Below are positions 5,653 to 9,604 of a stretch of 9,604 nt of DNA, one piece after another (position 1 is the stretch's first letter; each line of letters begins with the position of its first letter). This DNA comes from Rickettsiales bacterium (GTDB lineage Bacteria; Pseudomonadota; Alphaproteobacteria; Rickettsiales; Rickettsiaceae). Position numbers and translations under genes: made by a program. The stretch spans positions 1 to 9,604 of the forward strand of contig CANGHM010000009.1 in NCBI GenBank assembly GCA_947453775.1. Direction: 5' to 3'. The notes beneath the pieces were generated by a model. That model was given only the letters and a program-made list of their open reading frames with translations, was not told the DNA's origin and made no database searches.

Positions 5653-6477
5653 CTATGTAGGCTGTTTTAATATGCCTATATAATTGAGGAAATCTCGTAA
5701 CTCTTGGCGTGCGGCGATGTGCGAAATGCTAAAAGATTTATCACGTCTTGACTTATTTAAGTCCACTAAAGTTAAGCCTTGTAAAAATAATTCCCTAAAA
5801 ATTACCCTTTCACTAAAACCAGGAGCTACTTTTAAGCCCAATCTGCTAGATATATTGGCCAAAGCCGTAGACATATTGCGCTTATTGGTAGACTCAACGC
5901 TGGTGAGGCGATTGCGCATAACGATCCATTCGATTGGCTTGCCAGATTTTTGCATTTTCACCATTTTTTGCTTCCACACCATTTCGCTATAAATAGATGG
6001 GCAAATAACAGAAAAATCTGCAGGATTGATTCTGGCAATTAGGTCTAGATCGATAAAACTATCGTTCATAGGGGTGATAACCGTATCTGCATGAGAATGA
6101 GCCAGTCTGGAGTAGTGCGAAAAGCTACCTGGAGTATCGATCACCACAATATCAAAATTAGTACCAATTGCATTGATAATATTTTCAAACATCACTATTT
6201 CTTGCTGCTCTTTTTGACTGACATTGTCGGATTTATCTTCTTGCAAAATAAAATGCTTAGGCTCCAAAACTTGATTTTCTGGATTGGCTTTATTGTAATC
6301 TGTGCGATTTTGCAAATATCTACTTAAAGACTGCTGCCTTACATCCGCATCGATACTAGCTACCTTAAAACCCTGCTCAAGTAGGGCGCAAATAAGGTGC
6401 ATACAGCAAGTTGTTTTACCAGCACCTCCTTTTTCGTTACCTATTACAAAAAAGTAAGGAATTTTATTTAGACTCAT
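5653..6477 (-). CDS. mipZ: MipZ-type division-plane positioning ATPase (ParA/MinD superfamily)
   Basis: In Caulobacter MipZ binds ParB near the chromosome origin, forms a bipolar gradient and inhibits FtsZ polymerisation, so that division occurs at midcell. Here GNEKGGAGKTT (13-23) is the deviant Walker A motif with signature Lys16 and P-loop Lys21. DADVRQ (43-48) is the switch region in the MipZ form with the RQ pair, and VVIDTPG (111-117) is Walker B. TPMNDSFIDLDL (135-146) and the C-terminal SHIAARQELRDFL (252-264) are characteristic of MipZ rather than of classical ParA partner proteins. At 274 residues it is full length. The ATG at 6477 overlaps the pepA end by 14 nt, so it is the last gene of the ATP synthase F0 cluster. 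No parB lies next to it, as expected for MipZ but not for a ParAB pair. Confidence 0.88.
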   Translation of the reverse strand: MSLNKIPYFFVIGNEKGGAGKTTCCMHLICALLEQGFKVASIDADVRQQSLSRYLQNRTDYNKANPENQVLEPKHFILQEDKSDNVSQKEQQEIVMFENIINAIGTNFDIVVIDTPGSFSHYSRLAHSHADTVITPMNDSFIDLDLIARINPADFSVICPSIYSEMVWKQKMVKMQKSGKPIEWIVMRNRLTSVESTNKRNMSTALANISSRLGLKVAPGFSERVIFRELFLQGLTLVDLNKSRRDKSFSISHIAARQELRDFLNYIGILKQPT

Positions 6478-7945
6478 AATTATCTTTAATAAATTGAGTA
6501 AGTAGCCTTACCCCATAACCAGTTGCTCCCTTAGGGCACGTTTCTTTACCGCGCTTTTCCCAAGCAAGCCCTGCTATATCTAAGTGCGCCCAACTAGTGC
6601 CAGCCACAAATTTTTCTAGAAAATGAGCAGCCGTAGAGCTTCCAGCAGCACCGCGCATATTGCCAATGTTTGCCCAGTCAGCTACCTCGGACTTAATCAT
6701 TGCTTCAAAATCTTCATGCAGAGGCATATGCCACAATTTTTCATTCACTTTTTTACCAGCATCTATCAACTTGCTTACAAGCGTATCGTCATTACTGAAA
6801 CATCCGGCAAAAGTATTACCCAATGCCACAATAATCGCTCCAGTTAATGTTGCAACGTCTATTATTGCCGCTGGCGAGAAATGTTTATGCGTATACCATA
6901 AAGCATCAGCCAAAATCAGCCTTCCTTCCGCGTCAGTATTTAACACCTCAACAGTTTGTCCAGACATAGTTTTTACCACGTCTCCAGGACGCTGAGCATT
7001 GCCATCTGGCATATTTTCAACTATTGCAACTACTCCTACTGCATTGACCTTTGCACCAGTGGCCGCAAGAGCTCTAATCGCACCAACAACACAAGCTGAT
7101 CCTGCCATATCATATTTCATATCATGCATGTTATCTGCGGGCTTTAAAGATATACCCCCAGAATCAAACACCACACCTTTACCGACCAAAGCTATTGGGG
7201 TTTTATCGCCACTTTGAGCATCGCCCTTATAATGCATAATGACTAGTTTGGACTCAAAGCCAGACCCTTGCCCAACTCCAAGCAATGCATTCATGCCCAG
7301 CTTGCGCATCTCTTCTTCACTAAGAGTTTGGACATTAATGGTTTTAAATGGAGCTAATTCTTTTACGATTCGGTTTGCATATTCGATGGTATTTAAAACA
7401 TTTGGCACTTCGCTAACGAAATCACGCGTCATAAAAATTGCCTTTTGCATTTGGTGCAAAAATTCAAACTTACCTTGAGCAGTAGAGGCATCTTGTGATG
7501 CAAAAATACATTCCTTCAAGACCTTTTCGCTCTTATCTACAGTTTTATAATGATCGAAACTATAACTACCCATCAACAGACCAAAAGCTAGCGATTCTGG
7601 ATTCAAATTTACCTCATGGGATACAAAAATTTGCTCAATTTTTAGACTTTTGGCTATTTGATAAATTTTACCACCTAACTGCTCTGTTTTAATCGCATCT
7701 AATTTTTCTGCCTCGCCAATACCAATTAAATGTATATTCAATAAAATACCATCAAATACCATATTAATGCTTTGTACTTGACCAAACTTACCGGTAAAAG
7801 ATTTAGTGCTGTCCAAAAACTTCTGGCAAATCTTATTTGCATCTAGTTGCACCAGCTTAGGTGGAAGAGCAAGGGTGGAATCTAGAAAGTAAAACTGATG
7901 AGGCAAAGCTGCAGCAGCATCGTTGATAAAATTTATGTTAATCAT
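6464..7945 (-). CDS. pepA: Leucyl aminopeptidase PepA (M17 family)
   Basis: This cytosolic metallo-aminopeptidase removes N-terminal residues from peptides; in E. coli PepA also binds DNA in site-specific recombination and carAB control. All catalytic residues are visible at a constant offset of 14 from the E. coli numbering: Lys256 and Asp261 (GKGVVFDSGG), Lys268 (SLKPA), Asp279 (KYDMAGSA), and Asp338, Glu340 and Arg342 (NTDAEGRLILADAL). The N-terminal 160 residues are the variable macro-like domain and the C-terminal two thirds the catalytic domain. At 493 residues it is full length. The ATG start is 11 nt downstream of the atpF stop and lacks a Shine-Dalgarno; mipZ overlaps its 3' end by 14 nt. 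The spacing implies co-transcription with atpF and mipZ. Peptide recycling fits an amino-acid-scavenging lifestyle (inference). Confidence 0.96.
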   Translation of the reverse strand: MININFINDAAAALPHQFYFLDSTLALPPKLVQLDANKICQKFLDSTKSFTGKFGQVQSINMVFDGILLNIHLIGIGEAEKLDAIKTEQLGGKIYQIAKSLKIEQIFVSHEVNLNPESLAFGLLMGSYSFDHYKTVDKSEKVLKECIFASQDASTAQGKFEFLHQMQKAIFMTRDFVSEVPNVLNTIEYANRIVKELAPFKTINVQTLSEEEMRKLGMNALLGVGQGSGFESKLVIMHYKGDAQSGDKTPIALVGKGVVFDSGGISLKPADNMHDMKYDMAGSACVVGAIRALAATGAKVNAVGVVAIVENMPDGNAQRPGDVVKTMSGQTVEVLNTDAEGRLILADALWYTHKHFSPAAIIDVATLTGAIIVALGNTFAGCFSNDDTLVSKLIDAGKKVNEKLWHMPLHEDFEAMIKSEVADWANIGNMRGAAGSSTAAHFLEKFVAGTSWAHLDIAGLAWEKRGKETCPKGATGYGVRLLTQFIKDNYESK

Positions 7946-7956
7946 ATTTAAAGCTA

Positions 7957-8397
7957 TTAATTTAATTTGTTAGAGATACTAAATTTTTCATATTTAATTG
8001 CCTCCACCACTAATTCATATGTGATTGCGGCTATTTTTTCTCTAGATTTATTAGTAAATTCGTTATGACTTTGCTCTAAATATCTATTGAAATCCTCTTG
8101 TTTGGCGCTTAGAATTTCATCAGTATTTTTAACATATTCCCTGCAAATATCAGCAGAATGATTGCGCGCACGAGTCAATTTAGCCTCTTTTTCTACCACA
8201 AACTCATTAAATTGATTTTGGGCATCGGCAAAAAGCTTTTTAGCATCGCGTTTTATCTCTTGGGCTTCATTCATTTGTTGCGCAATCTGATCGATACTAC
8301 TACTAAGGCTAGCATTTAGCACCGTGCGAACTTTTTGATAACACAATAAAAGCAGTAAACCAAAAGCCACTGCAATACAAATAGATTCGTAATTCAT
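7957..8397 (-). CDS. atpF: ATP synthase F0 subunit b
   Basis: One half of the peripheral stalk that holds the F1 head against the rotor. The 146-residue product starts MNYESICIAVAF, has one membrane segment at about 4-19, then a long charged, alanine- and glutamine-rich coiled coil to the C-terminus, as in b subunits (156 residues in E. coli). The ATG at 8397 is chosen because it puts the membrane helix at the N-terminus and leaves a 4-nt gap after the b' gene. A longer frame starting with TTG at 8499 would lie inside the b' gene and add a basic, non-conserved extension. No Shine-Dalgarno is visible, so translation may be coupled to the gene before. Sequence conservation in this family is low; identity rests on topology and gene order. 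Confidence 0.88.
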   Translation of the reverse strand: MNYESICIAVAFGLLLLLCYQKVRTVLNASLSSSIDQIAQQMNEAQEIKRDAKKLFADAQNQFNEFVVEKEAKLTRARNHSADICREYVKNTDEILSAKQEDFNRYLEQSHNEFTNKSREKIAAITYELVVEAIKYEKFSISNKLN

Positions 8398-8401
8398 AAT
8401 A

Positions 8402-8896
8402 TTAATTTTTAGTCTTATCGTAATATTTTTCCAGATCAACTTTTTTACTACCCTTGTTACCAAACGACGATAATAAAGTAGACAATAAAGATGAGGCAAG
8501 ATCCAGAGCTATTTGCTTTACTTCTAACTCCAAAGCATTATGCCAGACTTGCAGCTTTTGCGCAGAGCGTTTTTTTTGCTTTACGCAATCTTTATCAAAT
8601 ACCTCTAGCTTAGATGCATAATATTTCTGGCAAAATTGCTGCGCTTCTTCATTGATTTTGCTTAGTTGATAATGCATATCATCTAACTGGTGTAAATATT
8701 GCTCGTGCAAATTTTGAGCCTTTTCTTTCAGACTTTTAGCTTCATCGATTAATCCAAGAGTTTGAGCTGCCCTTTGTTGAAGAATTTTGTTAAGTCTTGG
8801 GTAAAACCACAGCTTAACAAATGCATACAAAATGGCAAAAGAAATACCTAACCAAAAGATTTGCCCTAAATATTTTGAAAAGTCTAATTGAGGCAT
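8402..8896 (-). CDS. atpX: ATP synthase F0 subunit b'
   Basis: The second peripheral-stalk subunit, found with b as a heterodimer in alphaproteobacteria and phototrophs. It starts MPQLDFSKYLGQIFWLGISF, very close to the usual b' N-terminus (MPQLD...QIFWL). A membrane helix spans about residues 9-30, followed by the YPRL segment and a long coiled coil with many Glu, Gln and Lys residues. At 164 residues it is normal in length. The ATG is 1 nt after the atpE stop and the TAA is 4 nt before atpF, so the gene is tightly packed in the operon. The C-terminal tail (GNKGSKKVDLEKYYDKTKN) is polar and probably disordered. Databases use atpX, atpG or atpF2 for this subunit. Confidence 0.9.
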   Translation of the reverse strand: MPQLDFSKYLGQIFWLGISFAILYAFVKLWFYPRLNKILQQRAAQTLGLIDEAKSLKEKAQNLHEQYLHQLDDMHYQLSKINEEAQQFCQKYYASKLEVFDKDCVKQKKRSAQKLQVWHNALELEVKQIALDLASSLLSTLLSSFGNKGSKKVDLEKYYDKTKN

Positions 8897-8897
8897 T

Positions 8898-9113
8898 TTA
8901 TTGGAAAAGAATTAGTATTGCTATCATAAACGAAAATAGTCCCATTGCTTCAGCAAGTCCAGATCCTATTAATGCCACTTTCTGCAATTGATCAGAGGCA
9001 GAAGGGTTCCTCGATATTGCGTTAAGCAATCCAGAAAATATCATTCCCACGGCTATTGCCGCACCACACATACCAAATGCCATAAGACCAATTGCTATAA
9101 ACTTTAATTCCAT
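8898..9113 (-). CDS. atpE: ATP synthase F0 subunit c
   Basis: The proteolipid that forms the rotor ring of the ATP synthase. The 71 residues form two membrane helices joined by the polar loop ISRNPSAS (33-40) containing the conserved R-N-P. The ion-carrying carboxylate is Glu55 in [11 protein letters not shown]. The first helix has a reduced glycine motif (G14, G17, G23). The sequence [17 protein letters not shown] strongly resembles my recollection of Rickettsia AtpE. No obvious sodium-binding signature is seen, so proton coupling is assumed. The start is supported by AGG 9 nt upstream (9123-9125). It lies 26 nt after atpB and 1 nt before the b' gene. Confidence 0.95.
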   Translation of the reverse strand: MELKFIAIGLMAFGMCGAAIAVGMIFSGLLNAISRNPSASDQLQKVALIGSGLAEAMGLFSFMIAILILFQ

Positions 9114-9139
9114 AACTTTATACCTAAAAAAATAGTTGA

Positions 9140-9604
9140 TTAATGTAAATTTAGCGCATCATTTAAGTACACGCAAGATAAAATCGCAAAAATATATGCT
9201 TGCAGCATACAAACAAAAATCTCAAACGCTATTAGAATAACTATAGCAGGAAATGGAGCAATTTTATATACCAAAGGCAATAATACTACAAATCCAGCTA
9301 AAATTTTTAGCAAAATATGACCCGCTATCATATTTGCCCCAAGTCGTAAAGACAAACTAATTGGCCTTGCAAGATAAGCAAACAGCTCAATGATAATCAT
9401 CATAGGAGCAAGCCAAAAAGGAACTCCGGCTGGTAAAAACAGCGAGAAAAAATGCCACCCATGCTTAAAAAAACCAATGAAAGTTACCATTAAAAACACC
9501 ATCATAGCCAACGAAAAAGTAACTGCTATATGACTTGTTGCCGTAAAGGCAAACGGAATCATGCCAAATAAATTACAAGTCAAAACAAATAAAAATAGAG
9601 AAAA
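9140..9604 (-). CDS. atpB: ATP synthase F0 subunit a, C-terminal part (5' end outside window)
   Basis: Subunit a carries the proton half-channels beside the c ring. The frame is open to the right edge; codons before the ATG/TTG candidates continue a membrane helix ([18 protein letters not shown]), so the true start lies beyond 9604 and roughly 90 residues are missing. The essential stator arginine is present in [15 protein letters not shown], and the conserved Gln in [19 protein letters not shown]. Five or so hydrophobic segments are visible in 154 residues. The RLGANxxAGH form resembles mitochondrial Atp6 as well as Rickettsiales proteins. It is followed by atpE after 26 nt and is the first F0 gene visible here. 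Confidence 0.95.
   Translation of the reverse strand, partial: FSLFLFVLTCNLFGMIPFAFTATSHIAVTFSLAMMVFLMVTFIGFFKHGWHFFSLFLPAGVPFWLAPMMIIIELFAYLARPISLSLRLGANMIAGHILLKILAGFVVLLPLVYKIAPFPAIVILIAFEIFVCMLQAYIFAILSCVYLNDALNLH

Noticed and set aside
5684..5992. 102-codon plus-strand open frame opposite mipZ, and similar frames opposite pepA
   Set aside because: They are antisense shadows of clearly conserved genes and show no family motifs.
8398..8499. Longer TTG-start version of subunit b with a 34-residue basic extension
   Set aside because: It lies wholly inside the b' gene, is not b-like, and would place the membrane helix internally; the ATG at 8397 fits the family.
9114..9139. T-run between atpB and atpE as an intrinsic terminator
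   Set aside because: No GC-rich stem precedes it and the operon continues; it looks like an AT-rich leader before the atpE ribosome binding site.

Overview
The window looks like a chromosomal segment of an AT-rich alphaproteobacterium, most likely a Rickettsiales-type intracellular or host-associated lineage (inference). The reasons are a low G+C content judged by eye, an F0 cluster with separate b and b' subunits in alphaproteobacterial order, a very Rickettsia-like c subunit, a MipZ-type division ATPase, few Shine-Dalgarno sequences, and two autotransporter-type outer membrane proteins. Every gene except the first is on the minus strand.

Left part (1-3524): the C-terminal piece of an outer membrane beta-barrel protein runs rightward off the left edge. 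It ends tail-to-tail with ubiA, and the two stop codons share one TTAA. Reading leftward, the minus-strand genes are dapF-gpsA (GTG/TGA 4-nt overlap, extended -10 promoter before dapF) and then rsfS-ubiA (near-consensus promoter before rsfS; 50-nt overlap with a TTG start for ubiA). They serve diaminopimelate/lysine synthesis, phospholipid precursor supply, ribosome silencing and ubiquinone synthesis.

Middle (3610-5652): the standout gene encodes a 516-residue protein with a signal peptide, an OTU-type cysteine protease (deubiquitinase-like) domain and a C-terminal autotransporter beta-barrel. It therefore looks like an ovarian-tumour-family protease carried to the bacterial surface. A hexanucleotide repeat lies in a predicted surface loop of its barrel. 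Upstream is a 492-bp gene-free stretch with nested inverted repeats and one-helical-turn direct repeats.

Right part (5653-9604): a tightly packed minus-strand cluster atpB(partial)-atpE-b'-b-pepA-mipZ. Gaps are 26, 1, 4 and 11 nt, followed by a 14-nt overlap, so the F0 membrane sector of ATP synthase, leucyl aminopeptidase and the FtsZ-positioning ATPase probably share a transcript. The F1 genes are not in this window, as expected where the F0 and F1 operons are split.

All housekeeping genes look intact. The best candidate for undescribed biology is the surface OTU-autotransporter; the structured intergenic region upstream of it is second.
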